From NCBI GenBank assembly GCA_016296195.1, contig JAEDJU010000012.1, forward strand, positions 1 to 17,388: a stretch of 17,388 nt of DNA, read 5' to 3'. Shown piece after piece: positions 7,658 through 13,848 of this stretch. Under the pieces are notes generated by a model. It did no database searches, had not been told where the DNA came from, and was given only the letters and a program-made list of their open reading frames with translations. Position 1 is the stretch's first letter; each line of letters starts with the position of its first letter. Origin of the DNA: Candidatus Methanomethylophilaceae archaeon. Lineage in GTDB: Archaea > Thermoplasmatota > Thermoplasmata > Methanomassiliicoccales > Methanomethylophilaceae. Made by a program: the position numbers and the translations under genes.

Positions 7658-9213
7658 TCCGATTCCTCCAGGATGTTTCCGATGTTCAGGACACCGTTGG
7701 GATCCAGAGCGTACTTCACGTTCCTCAGTGCCCTCACACCATCCTCTCCGTACATCATACGGATGTAATGGGTCTTGATCTTGCCGATGCCGTGTTCCGC
7801 ACTCGGTGATCCGCCCAGTTCCACGGCCTTCCGGGCGAACTCATCGTACAGGACGTTGGCCTTCTCGAAATCCTCCATAGAACGCAGGATGATCTCCACA
7901 TGGGGATGGTTGTCGCCTATGTGTCCGAACACGACGAAGGGCAGACCCTCCTCCTGCAGCCTCCTGTAGTAATAGGACATCATCTCGTCCGCGGATCCAT
8001 CGGGAACCGACATGTCTGTACCCATCTTGTGGATCTTCGGCATCTCCCCCTTGAGGGATGCCACGTACTCGAAGATCGACTTGGGGATGGAGTGGCGGAG
8101 CTCACGCATGCGGTCGGTGTCCTCCTTCTCGTGACCGCACCACGACCTCTCCAGGGATGTGTTGTGGGCCTCCAGAATCTCGGACAGACGGTCGTAGCGC
8201 TTTCCGATATCGTCGGTGACCTCCATGTCAAAGAAGAGGGCGGAGCCAGCATCCTCGGGAAGCATGGGGGCACGTATCAGGGCGGGATCGGATGCCATGA
8301 CATCCCTCAACAGGTCCAGGGACCTGCAGTCCATGTACTCCAGGAACTCGGGATCGACCAGCCTGTCCGCCTTGATGTCCCTCACGGCCGCGAGGGCATC
8401 CTCATCCGTTGGGAAGAACACTATGTTGGAGACGTGGGGATTCCACGGGATGATGCGTATGTCGGCCTCGGTGATGACACCGAATATCCCCTCGGAACCG
8501 ATGAACAGGTCCATGAGGTCCATGTTCTCGTATATCATGGGGCCTGCCGCATTCTTCACACCTATGTTGAAATCATAATGGGGCAATTCGAAGGAGTAGT
8601 AGTTCCTTCCGGAGGGGAAGGACATCCTCCTGCCCTCGGCCTTGTAATCTCCGCGCCTGATGGCGATGAAGTTGCCCTCGGGCAGCACGACCCTGAGCCT
8701 GCGGACCCAGTCCCTGGTGGGACCGTACCTGTACGTCCTCGGACCAGAAGCGTTGGTGGCGATGTTGCCACCGATGGAACCTCCCAGCTCAGTTGGGTCC
8801 ACAGGATAGAAATACGGCACGGGTTCGTTCCTAAGGGATTCGACGGCTCCGGGGGACAGATCGGCCAATCCGTCGAAGGACCTGTTCCTGAGGATCTCGT
8901 TGATCTCCCTGATGGTCATGCAGGGCTGGACCCTGACGAAGTAACCCTTCCTGTCCTTCCCGACTCCGATCATGCCGTCCATGTGCTCCAATGACAGCAC
9001 ATCCCCGCCCTGGGGCACGGAGCCTCCGCAGAGACCCGTCCTCAGTCCGCTGACCGTGAGCCTCAATCCCTTGCTGTTGGCGTAACGCATGGCATCCCTG
9101 AGCTCGGACTCGTCATAGGGGAGGATCACGTTGTCGGCCCTCCCGGTCATCTTAGATTCATCCGCCAGATAGGAGGCCTGTGTGATCCTCTGCCTGTTGA
9201 ACATGTCACTCAT
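7654..9213 (-). CDS. FAD-linked 2-hydroxyacid dehydrogenase, GlcD/lactate dehydrogenase-like
   Basis: A 519-residue flavoprotein of the PCMH/VAO superfamily. The N-terminal FAD domain shows SGLRTGLCGGSVPQGGDVL (residues 55-73) and GGSIGGNIATNASGPRTYRYG-type FAD binding (144-164, key GG-GGN-AT-A-G). The C-terminal FAD-oxidase domain has GHIGDNHPH (430-438) and SAEHGIGK (471-478), the histidine and Glu-His motifs near the substrate in GlcD and D-lactate dehydrogenases. It ends LDPNGVLNIGNIL. It is somewhat longer than typical GlcD/LctD proteins, with extra sequence around residues 105-140 and 190-235. No GlcF-type Fe-S subunit lies nearby. EtfB and EtfA follow directly, as in the LDH-Etf complexes of acetogens. 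Lactate or glycolate is the likely substrate class; the exact one cannot be read. The ATG overlaps the upstream stop by eight bases. Confidence 0.88.
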   Translation of the reverse strand: MSDMFNRQRITQASYLADESKMTGRADNVILPYDESELRDAMRYANSKGLRLTVSGLRTGLCGGSVPQGGDVLSLEHMDGMIGVGKDRKGYFVRVQPCMTIREINEILRNRSFDGLADLSPGAVESLRNEPVPYFYPVDPTELGGSIGGNIATNASGPRTYRYGPTRDWVRRLRVVLPEGNFIAIRRGDYKAEGRRMSFPSGRNYYSFELPHYDFNIGVKNAAGPMIYENMDLMDLFIGSEGIFGVITEADIRIIPWNPHVSNIVFFPTDEDALAAVRDIKADRLVDPEFLEYMDCRSLDLLRDVMASDPALIRAPMLPEDAGSALFFDMEVTDDIGKRYDRLSEILEAHNTSLERSWCGHEKEDTDRMRELRHSIPKSIFEYVASLKGEMPKIHKMGTDMSVPDGSADEMMSYYYRRLQEEGLPFVVFGHIGDNHPHVEIILRSMEDFEKANVLYDEFARKAVELGGSPSAEHGIGKIKTHYIRMMYGEDGVRALRNVKYALDPNGVLNIGNILEESE

Positions 9214-10150
9214 CCCATATGCGCGGTATCATGGCCGCGATGACGGACTGCTCGGTCAGGGTCTTGCGGTCTATGAGCCCCTTGCTCAGGAGACCCACCG
9301 CTCCCTGCTTCTTCCCGATGTCCGTGTTGCCGTAGACCTCGTGGACGGCGTCCCCGACGGTCATCCCCCCGCGGACAAGCTCGGCTATCCTGTCCGGGTA
9401 CCTGAATCCCGATCCGTGGCCGTATGTGGCCTTCCCGTCACGGGAGATTATCGTGCAATGCTGTATGTCGTAGAGACCGTCGAGCATCTCGAAGACACCT
9501 GCCTCGATGCCAACGGCCATGTCGTGGTCGCCCAATGCGGCCCTCGCCCTGTTCTCGGAACCACGATGGGTCTGCTCTCCGAAGGGCTGGTCGGGGACAC
9601 CGGACGGAACATCCACGGCCGTGATCCTGACATCCCCGTAGACCCTCTCCATGACGGTCCTGACGGCTGCGACCTTGACCCTGTTGCCGGAACCGACAGC
9701 GATGTCTATGACATCCCTCCTGCCGGACCTGCCGTACTCTCCGCGAAGGATCGCGGAAGAACTGATCTTTGAATCCCCGGACATGACCAGGGGGACGACG
9801 GACAGCTCCATTGGCTCCAGACCCCTCTCCCTGCGACGGTCGTTCAGTACCCTACCGTTGGGAAGGGTCTCTTCGGACACCACCAGGACGTCGACGTCAT
9901 CCATCATCTCGTCCGGACCGTAGATGTCGTCGATGACGAAGACGGACTGCGGACCGAGGGTGTTCAGATAAGTCTCCAACTCCCTCCTGCGTATCTCCAA
10001 CGGGACGATCTCGTCCCTGCCATCGGAGGCCATGGCATCGGATGTGATGCCCACCAGAACACGGTCGCCCACCTCGAACGCCCTGCGGATCAACGACCTG
10101 TGACCCTCATGGAGGACGTCGAACGTCCCCGCCACTGCAGATGTCCTCAT
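9206..10150 (-). CDS. coaD: phosphopantetheine adenylyltransferase fused to inosine/xanthosine triphosphatase
   Basis: A 314-residue two-domain protein. Residues 1-145 match the archaeal phosphopantetheine adenylyltransferase, a nucleotidyltransferase of CoA synthesis: GTFDVLHEGHRSLIRRAF holds the HxGH signature (His14, His17), and KISSSAILRGEY (128-139) is the ISSxxIR-like motif. Residues about 148-314 match the YjjX/DUF84 house-cleaning family that hydrolyses ITP and XTP: VGSGNRVKVAAVR, GEQTHRGSENRARAAL, MAVGIEAGV and KKQGAVGLLSKGLIDR. Each half has close to the full length of its stand-alone family, so this is a true fusion rather than a remnant. No frameshift or linker break is visible. 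It overlaps the zinc-ribbon gene by four bases and the dehydrogenase by eight. Both activities are inferred from motifs. Confidence 0.9.
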   Translation of the reverse strand: MRTSAVAGTFDVLHEGHRSLIRRAFEVGDRVLVGITSDAMASDGRDEIVPLEIRRRELETYLNTLGPQSVFVIDDIYGPDEMMDDVDVLVVSEETLPNGRVLNDRRRERGLEPMELSVVPLVMSGDSKISSSAILRGEYGRSGRRDVIDIAVGSGNRVKVAAVRTVMERVYGDVRITAVDVPSGVPDQPFGEQTHRGSENRARAALGDHDMAVGIEAGVFEMLDGLYDIQHCTIISRDGKATYGHGSGFRYPDRIAELVRGGMTVGDAVHEVYGNTDIGKKQGAVGLLSKGLIDRKTLTEQSVIAAMIPRIWDE

Positions 10151-10353
10151 AATGTCAGGACTACCAGGACAATGGTCACGGCGACGATGCCGAGCCAGAT
10201 GAGCATGAGTTTACGGAGCTTCCCCTTCACTTCCCTGCCGGATTCCTCCTGACAGGATTTGCTGCAGAACCTCCCCTCGCCGACGAACGCCTTACCGCAA
10301 CCGGCACAGTGCCTGTGCTGCGGGATCCTCTCCGTGGTCTCGACCATGCTCAC
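10147..10353 (-). CDS. zinc-ribbon peptide with C-terminal membrane helix (DUF2116-like)
   Basis: A 68-residue protein. CAGC (residues 16-19) and CSKSC (30-34) form a CxxC-CxxxC zinc site, the pattern of DUF2116 zinc ribbons. A basic linker, GREVKGKLRK, is followed by a single hydrophobic segment (about 50-68) that ends the protein, so it is probably tail-anchored with the zinc ribbon in the cytoplasm. The GTG at 10353 overlaps the trmY stop (GTGA) and lies four bases after GGAGG. An ATG two codons later (10347) has a 10-base spacing and is a possible alternative start. Function is unknown. The position between trmY and coaD, downstream of SRP54, hints at a role near the membrane or ribosome but does not prove one. 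Confidence 0.8.
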   Translation of the reverse strand: MSMVETTERIPQHRHCAGCGKAFVGEGRFCSKSCQEESGREVKGKLRKLMLIWLGIVAVTIVLVVLTL

Positions 10354-10952
10354 TCCGCCTCCTTGACCCTGCGGTCAGCCTCGTTGTGGACGATGATCAT
10401 GCAATGGTCCGCATGGAGACTGTGGGGCCCGATGCATATCTTATCAGGGGAATAAGAAAGGAGCGCCTGCTCCTCCTCGTCGGTGAGGTCATGGTTGTCC
10501 CCCAAAACGAAAACGGGGTTCTCGGGGAAGTCGTACTCCCTGCAGTCGACACCGTCCTCCTTGAGGTAGACGAAACTCCCGACCTGCGAAAGCTTGGAAA
10601 GGACGTCGTAGAAGGACATCCTGGTGACGTAGACCCCGGGCGAGGATCTGACCTCCTCCCCTTCGGAAACGGGTTTGATGAGGGCGTTCCTGATCAGAGA
10701 TGCTGTGCTCCTCTCGTCGGGGTTCAGATACCTGAGGTCCGCACCCTTGAATATCACCGTCTTCGGGGCGTCATCCCCTCCCTCCATGACCAGGTAGATC
10801 TCCACATCCTTGCGGAGGTTGTGGCTGAGGAAGAACGCGGAGTTGACGCATCTGACCAGGATGTCAAGCCTTCCGGCCCCTCCCGCGATGTCGTCTAATT
10901 TGAAATCTCCGGTGGAGACCGCCTTGTGGCCGGTTATGACGAAGTATCTCAT
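10350..10952 (-). CDS. trmY: tRNA (pseudouridine54-N1)-methyltransferase TrmY
   Basis: A 200-residue SPOUT-class methyltransferase that converts pseudouridine-54 in the T-loop of archaeal tRNAs to N1-methylpseudouridine using SAM. The N-terminal half carries the family's RCVNSAFFLSHNLRKDVEIY (residues 34-53). The C-terminal trefoil knot region has VFVLGDNHDLTDEEE (147-161) and ICIGPHSLHADHCMIIVHN (172-190), the SAM-binding loops. Length and order match the family, with no insertion. Its ATG overlaps the SRP54 stop by four bases (ATGA), so the two are probably translated in a coupled way. There is only a weak Shine-Dalgarno (AAGGA) farther upstream. Confidence 0.93.
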   Translation of the reverse strand: MRYFVITGHKAVSTGDFKLDDIAGGAGRLDILVRCVNSAFFLSHNLRKDVEIYLVMEGGDDAPKTVIFKGADLRYLNPDERSTASLIRNALIKPVSEGEEVRSSPGVYVTRMSFYDVLSKLSQVGSFVYLKEDGVDCREYDFPENPVFVLGDNHDLTDEEEQALLSYSPDKICIGPHSLHADHCMIIVHNEADRRVKEAE

Positions 10953-12313
10953 TGGGATCCCTGCAGTTCCTTGAGGCTGTCCAGGTCCACACCGCCGAGC
11001 TGTTTCATGAACTGCTTCCTCATCTTGCGGTCCTTTCCGATGGATGACATCATCTTCTTGCTCTGGTTGTACTGCTTGAGGAGCTCCCTTACATCGTGGG
11101 GGGTCACACCCGCTCCCGCGGATATCCTCTCGATGCGTTTGGCCTTGATGATGGACGGATCCTCCTTCTCCTCGTTGGTCATGGAATCCATGATGACACG
11201 GAAAACCTGCAGCTTCTTCTGTGAGGCCTCGTAATCGATACGGTCCTCCATGCTGCTCATACCGGGGATGAGGCTCATGATCTTCTGGAGGGTTCCCATC
11301 TTACCGACGGCCGACATCTGATAGTACATGTCGTTGAGGGTGAACTTACCGGTCATCATGGCCTTGGCGACCTTGCCCATGGCCTCCTCCTCATCACCCA
11401 TCTCGTCCTTGGCGAGCTGGATCAGAGCGGAGAGGTCACCCATTCCGAGGAGCCTCGAGATGAACTTGTTGGCATCGAAGGGCTCCAGGTCACGGATATG
11501 CTCACCGGTTCCCAGGAAGACGATCCTGGCGTTGGTCTTGGAGATGGCGGAGATGGCCCCTCCTCCCTTCGCGGTACCGTCCATCTTGGTCAGGATGACA
11601 CCGGTGACACCGACGGCGTTGTGGAAGGCCTCAGCCTGGGGTCCGGCCTGCTGACCGACCTGTGAATCGAGGACCAGGACCCTCTCCTCGGGTTTGGCGA
11701 CCTCGGCGATCCTCTTGATCTCGTCGATGAGGTCATCCTCCAGGGCGTGACGTCCCGATGTATCGATGATGACGATCTTCTTGTCCTTGAACTTCTCGAT
11801 ACCGCGTTTGACGATACCTGCGGCATCGGATTCACCCGGCTCCCCGTAGACATCGACCCCCACCTTCTCTCCCAGCTGCTTCAGCTGGTCGAGTGCAGCG
11901 GGCCTGTAGACATCAGCTCCGATGAGTCCGACGGAGAATCCCTTCTTGGAATAGTACAATGCGAGCTTTCCCGTGGTGGTGGTCTTTCCCTGTCCATAGA
12001 GACCGACCATCATGATGGTCTGCGGCTTGAGGGGGATACCCTCACCGTTGTCGACCAGGTTCACGAGCTCCTGATAGATGATCTGTGTGACATGGTCCTT
12101 CATGCTCCTGCCTGCGGCGGGAGGCTCGTTCTGTGCGCGGTCCTTGACCTTGTTCGTCAGGTCCAAAACGAGCCTGACGTTGACATCGGCCTCGAGCAGG
12201 GCGCGCTGGAGGTCCTTGCAGATGTCCTTGATCAGCTCATCGTCGACGGACGACGCACTGCCGATACGACTGAGGACGTTCCTCAGGGATTTTCCCAATC
12301 CTTCCATTACCAT
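10949..12313 (-). CDS. srp54: signal recognition particle 54 kDa protein
   Basis: A 454-residue SRP GTPase that binds SRP RNA and signal peptides and docks with FtsY at the membrane. The N domain covers residues 1-95. The G domain has the P-loop GLYGQGKTT (104-112), ADVYRPAALDQL (133-144), DTSGRHA (184-190) and TKMDGTAKGG (242-251). The Met-rich M domain covers about 325-454 (MSLIPGMSSM, SKKMMSSIGKDRKMRKQF). The start at 12313 (MVMEGLGKSL) is chosen because the family begins near here; the in-frame sequence upstream to 12370 shows no homology and runs into the promoter. MEGLGKSL at 12307 is an alternative. It is the first gene of a run of seven with overlapping ends. Confidence 0.96.
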   Translation of the reverse strand: MVMEGLGKSLRNVLSRIGSASSVDDELIKDICKDLQRALLEADVNVRLVLDLTNKVKDRAQNEPPAAGRSMKDHVTQIIYQELVNLVDNGEGIPLKPQTIMMVGLYGQGKTTTTGKLALYYSKKGFSVGLIGADVYRPAALDQLKQLGEKVGVDVYGEPGESDAAGIVKRGIEKFKDKKIVIIDTSGRHALEDDLIDEIKRIAEVAKPEERVLVLDSQVGQQAGPQAEAFHNAVGVTGVILTKMDGTAKGGGAISAISKTNARIVFLGTGEHIRDLEPFDANKFISRLLGMGDLSALIQLAKDEMGDEEEAMGKVAKAMMTGKFTLNDMYYQMSAVGKMGTLQKIMSLIPGMSSMEDRIDYEASQKKLQVFRVIMDSMTNEEKEDPSIIKAKRIERISAGAGVTPHDVRELLKQYNQSKKMMSSIGKDRKMRKQFMKQLGGVDLDSLKELQGSQ

Positions 12314-12340
12314 GTCAAATCGGCGCTCAATAAGTAGGGG

Positions 12341-12350
12341 TGTATAATAA
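12341..12350 (-). promoter_or_regulatory. TATA box of the SRP54 operon
   Basis: The minus strand reads TTATTATACA, centred about 33 bases before the ATG at 12313. Transcription would start about 6-9 bases upstream of the codon, giving a very short leader. No competing TATA box is seen at the other gene junctions of the operon. Confidence 0.5.
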
Positions 12351-12384
12351 CGTGTCGCGGAACGACTCAATCGATACGCAAGGA

Positions 12385-12455
12385 AACGAGAAAGTTGGGG
12401 ACTGGCCAGATTTAAGAAGGGATGGGATGCACTCTACAGCCTGGCCATGTCCCTG
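12385..12455 (-). ncRNA. candidate small structured RNA upstream of SRP54
   Basis: On the minus strand GGGACATGGCCAG (12453-12441) pairs with CTGGCCAGTCCC (12409-12398): 12 base pairs with one bulged A. The stem encloses a 31-base loop containing the C-rich CAUCCCAUCCC. A strong TATA box (TTTATATA, 12486-12479) lies about 28 bases before the first base of the stem, so a transcript would begin at the foot of the hairpin. Downstream is the T-rich CTTTCTCGTTTCC. No C/D or H/ACA boxes are convincing and no reading frame fits. It may be a free sRNA of about 60-70 bases, or the far 5' leader of the SRP54 mRNA. Confidence 0.4.
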
Positions 12456-12475
12456 TAAACACTGATTAGGTTTAA

Positions 12476-12496
12476 CGGTATATAAACATTTCCACA
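12476..12496 (-). promoter_or_regulatory. BRE/TATA promoter in the SRP54 upstream gap
   Basis: The minus strand reads GGAAATG followed by TTTATATACC, a purine-rich BRE-like element next to a near-consensus archaeal TATA box. It is the strongest-looking promoter in the window and points at the hairpin at 12453-12398. On the plus strand TATATAAA is also TATA-like, but nothing obvious follows it. Confidence 0.5.
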
Positions 12497-12511
12497 AAAA
12501 TCAATGTGGAA
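12490..12511. promoter_or_regulatory. operator-like inverted repeat beside the BRE
   Basis: TTCCACA (12490-12496) and TGTGGAA (12505-12511) are perfect 7-bp arms separated by eight bases. This is the size and symmetry expected for a dimeric helix-turn-helix regulator. One arm covers the BRE-like bases of the adjacent minus-strand promoter. It could instead be an RNA hairpin in the 3' region of the coiled-coil gene transcript. Confidence 0.35.
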
Positions 12512-12549
12512 GCTTAATTCTTAAAAGATGATGCTTAAACGGTTTTGTT

Positions 12550-12569
12550 GGAGGGGATGATTCCCCTCC
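12550..12569 (-). terminator. hairpin after the coiled-coil gene
   Basis: GGAGGGGA and TCCCCTCC form a perfect 8-bp stem with a 4-base loop, nine bases after the stop on the minus strand. The downstream minus-strand sequence is AACAAAACCGTTT, with only a short T tract. An outer AAACGG/CCGTTT pair offers an alternative fold. Probable terminator or mRNA 3' end structure. Confidence 0.5.
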
Positions 12570-12578
12570 GTTTGAAGT

Positions 12579-13556
12579 TCAGAGGTAACCGGACTTCTGG
12601 AGGGCCATGAGGTCCTCTGTGGAGAGCTTGTCTCCGGCCTTGAAGCGCTCGAAGATCTCCTTGGCCTCCTTCTTGCCCTCGACGTCGCTCTTCTTCTTGC
12701 GGACAGAGTTCTTCTTGCCCTTGTATGCGGCGGCGTCCTTGTCCATCTCGTGAACGGACTTGATCTGCTCGATGTGCTTCTTGTGCTCCTCGTCGGCAGC
12801 CTGCTTGCACTCGATGAACTTCGCCTGTGCAGCGTCGGCCTCCTTCCTGAGCCTGTCGGCCTGCTCGTAGAATCCGATCATCTTGTCGTGAGCGGCCTGG
12901 GCCTTCTCAGCGTACTCGGAAACCTGGTGGTGGTAGGTCTCGGCCTGGGCCTTGGCCTCCCTGAGCTGTCCGACCAGTCCTTTGATCTCATCGTTCTGCT
13001 CGTAGGACTTCTCCCTCTCCTCGATCTGGCGGGCGAGCACGGAGATCTGCTTGACGATCTCGTTCTCCTTGTCCTTTCCGAGAGACTTGGTCTGCTGGAT
13101 GTACTCAAGATCCTGGAGCTGTTTCTTCAGCTGCTTGACGGGAACCTCGTTCTTCTCGTCTGTCTTCTCAGTCCTGTAGGGGGCGAGCTGCTCCTTGAGG
13201 GCGGTGACCTTCTGGTTCCACTCATCCCTGAGCTCCTTTGTCTCCCTAACTTTCTGGTTGAGCTGGTCGCGCTCTTCCCTGCACTTTCCGGCCTCGTCGA
13301 CGAGCTCCCTGACCTGTCCGTTGAGGGCGTCCCTCTTGGACTTCCACTCCTTGGTCTGGTTGTTCAGCTCGTCCCTGAGCTTCCTGTGCTTCTCAGCATC
13401 CTCGTTCACGATGCCGCGCTTCTCTTCCAACTCGTTCAGGTCAGCCTCAGAAGCCTCGGTCTCGCAGGCCGCGGTCTCAATAGTTTCCTCTGTTGCCTGA
13501 ACCTGCTGCTCTTCCTGAGAATCCTGCTGCTGAATTTCCTCCATACCCATTTCCAT
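12579..13556 (-). CDS. coiled-coil protein, COG1340-like
   Basis: A 325-residue protein from ATG 13556 (MEMGMEEIQQQ); a GTG at 13580 would add eight residues. Residues about 30-300 are almost entirely charged heptad-like helix rich in Glu, Lys, Gln and Asp (for example ELEEKRGIVNEDAEKHRKLR and LREAKAQAETYHHQVSEYAE), so a long coiled coil is expected. The C-terminal tail KKEAKEIFERFKAGDKLSTE, followed by DLMALQKSGYL, is the conserved end of the archaeal COG1340 family. Some members of that family were once misannotated as phosphoserine phosphatase, and no catalytic motif is seen here. The Gln/Glu/Thr-rich N-terminus is probably disordered. Function is unknown. Such proteins often sit close to ribosome or secretion genes, and SRP54 is the next gene downstream. 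Confidence 0.85.
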   Translation of the reverse strand: MEMGMEEIQQQDSQEEQQVQATEETIETAACETEASEADLNELEEKRGIVNEDAEKHRKLRDELNNQTKEWKSKRDALNGQVRELVDEAGKCREERDQLNQKVRETKELRDEWNQKVTALKEQLAPYRTEKTDEKNEVPVKQLKKQLQDLEYIQQTKSLGKDKENEIVKQISVLARQIEEREKSYEQNDEIKGLVGQLREAKAQAETYHHQVSEYAEKAQAAHDKMIGFYEQADRLRKEADAAQAKFIECKQAADEEHKKHIEQIKSVHEMDKDAAAYKGKKNSVRKKKSDVEGKKEAKEIFERFKAGDKLSTEDLMALQKSGYL

Positions 13557-13580
13557 AAATCCACACTCAATATTCGACAC

Positions 13581-13600
13581 GGCCGTGAGTAAGCACGGCC
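13581..13600 (-). promoter_or_regulatory. hairpin in the 5' leader of the coiled-coil gene
   Basis: GGCCGTG and CACGGCC form a perfect 7-bp stem with a 6-base loop, between the TATA box and the start codon. It could be an RNA hairpin affecting translation or a binding site for a regulator near the transcription start. Confidence 0.35.
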
Positions 13601-13623
13601 CACTTGATTGGGTCTAAGAGCGT

Positions 13624-13634
13624 CTTATTTATAA
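13624..13634 (-). promoter_or_regulatory. TATA box of the coiled-coil gene
   Basis: The minus strand reads TTATAAATAAG. A start about 25 bases downstream would give a leader of roughly 45-50 bases that includes the hairpin at 13600-13581. This makes it one of the few genes here with a real 5' UTR. Confidence 0.5.
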
Positions 13635-13805
13635 CACTTTCTGAAGCTGCACCGATATCGACGTGAAGGAACCGGTGTTAAGGAATAATTGCGGCACCCG
13701 GGAATTCCCGTATGGTGGATGCAGATGATGGAATTCAGAGATGTTCATCCCCGGAATGGAGGTGGGTGATCCGACACGTCCCGCAACCCATGTCACCACT
13801 TACCT
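13635..13805. other. intergenic stretch with palindromes, no gene recognised
   Basis: Together with the flanking promoters this makes a 292-base gap between the divergent coiled-coil and purB genes. It holds the palindromes CGATATCG, ACCGGT and CGGGAATTCCCG. A 32-codon frame (13712-13810) lacks a ribosome binding site and known motifs. No tRNA, C/D box pair or other RNA gene is convincing. Confidence 0.4.
13699..13710. repeat. perfect 12-bp palindrome
   Basis: CGGGAATTCCCG is self-complementary over 12 bases with no spacer. It lies about 150 bases before purB and 140 bases before the coiled-coil gene. It may be a regulator site; nothing else supports that. Confidence 0.4.
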
Positions 13806-13820
13806 TATAATATAAATATT
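13806..13820 (+). promoter_or_regulatory. TATA region of purB
   Basis: TATAATATAAATATT contains a good archaeal TATA box centred about 32-34 bases before the ATG at 13849. Transcription probably starts within about eight bases of that codon; no Shine-Dalgarno is present. Confidence 0.55.
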
Positions 13821-13848
13821 GAAATCTTCAATCGGCGTCCTGATTCAA

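Noticed and set aside
7900-8994. 364-residue plus-strand frame antisense to the dehydrogenase
   Set aside because: The opposite strand has unmistakable FAD-binding motifs; this frame has His/Gly/Val-rich composition typical of a shadow.
12750-13592. 280-residue Leu/Val-rich plus-strand frame opposite the coiled-coil gene
   Set aside because: It is the complement of Glu/Lys/Gln codons, which produces artificial Leu/Phe/Val runs. It lacks a promoter or ribosome site.
13720-13780. possible C/D box sRNA (ATGATGG and CAGA-like boxes)
   Set aside because: Only an imperfect C box is present; no proper CTGA D box or C'/D' pair lies at usable spacing on either strand.
13712-13810. 32-codon plus-strand frame before purB
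   Set aside because: It has no Shine-Dalgarno or TATA box at a suitable distance, it overlaps the purB promoter, and its composition is not protein-like.
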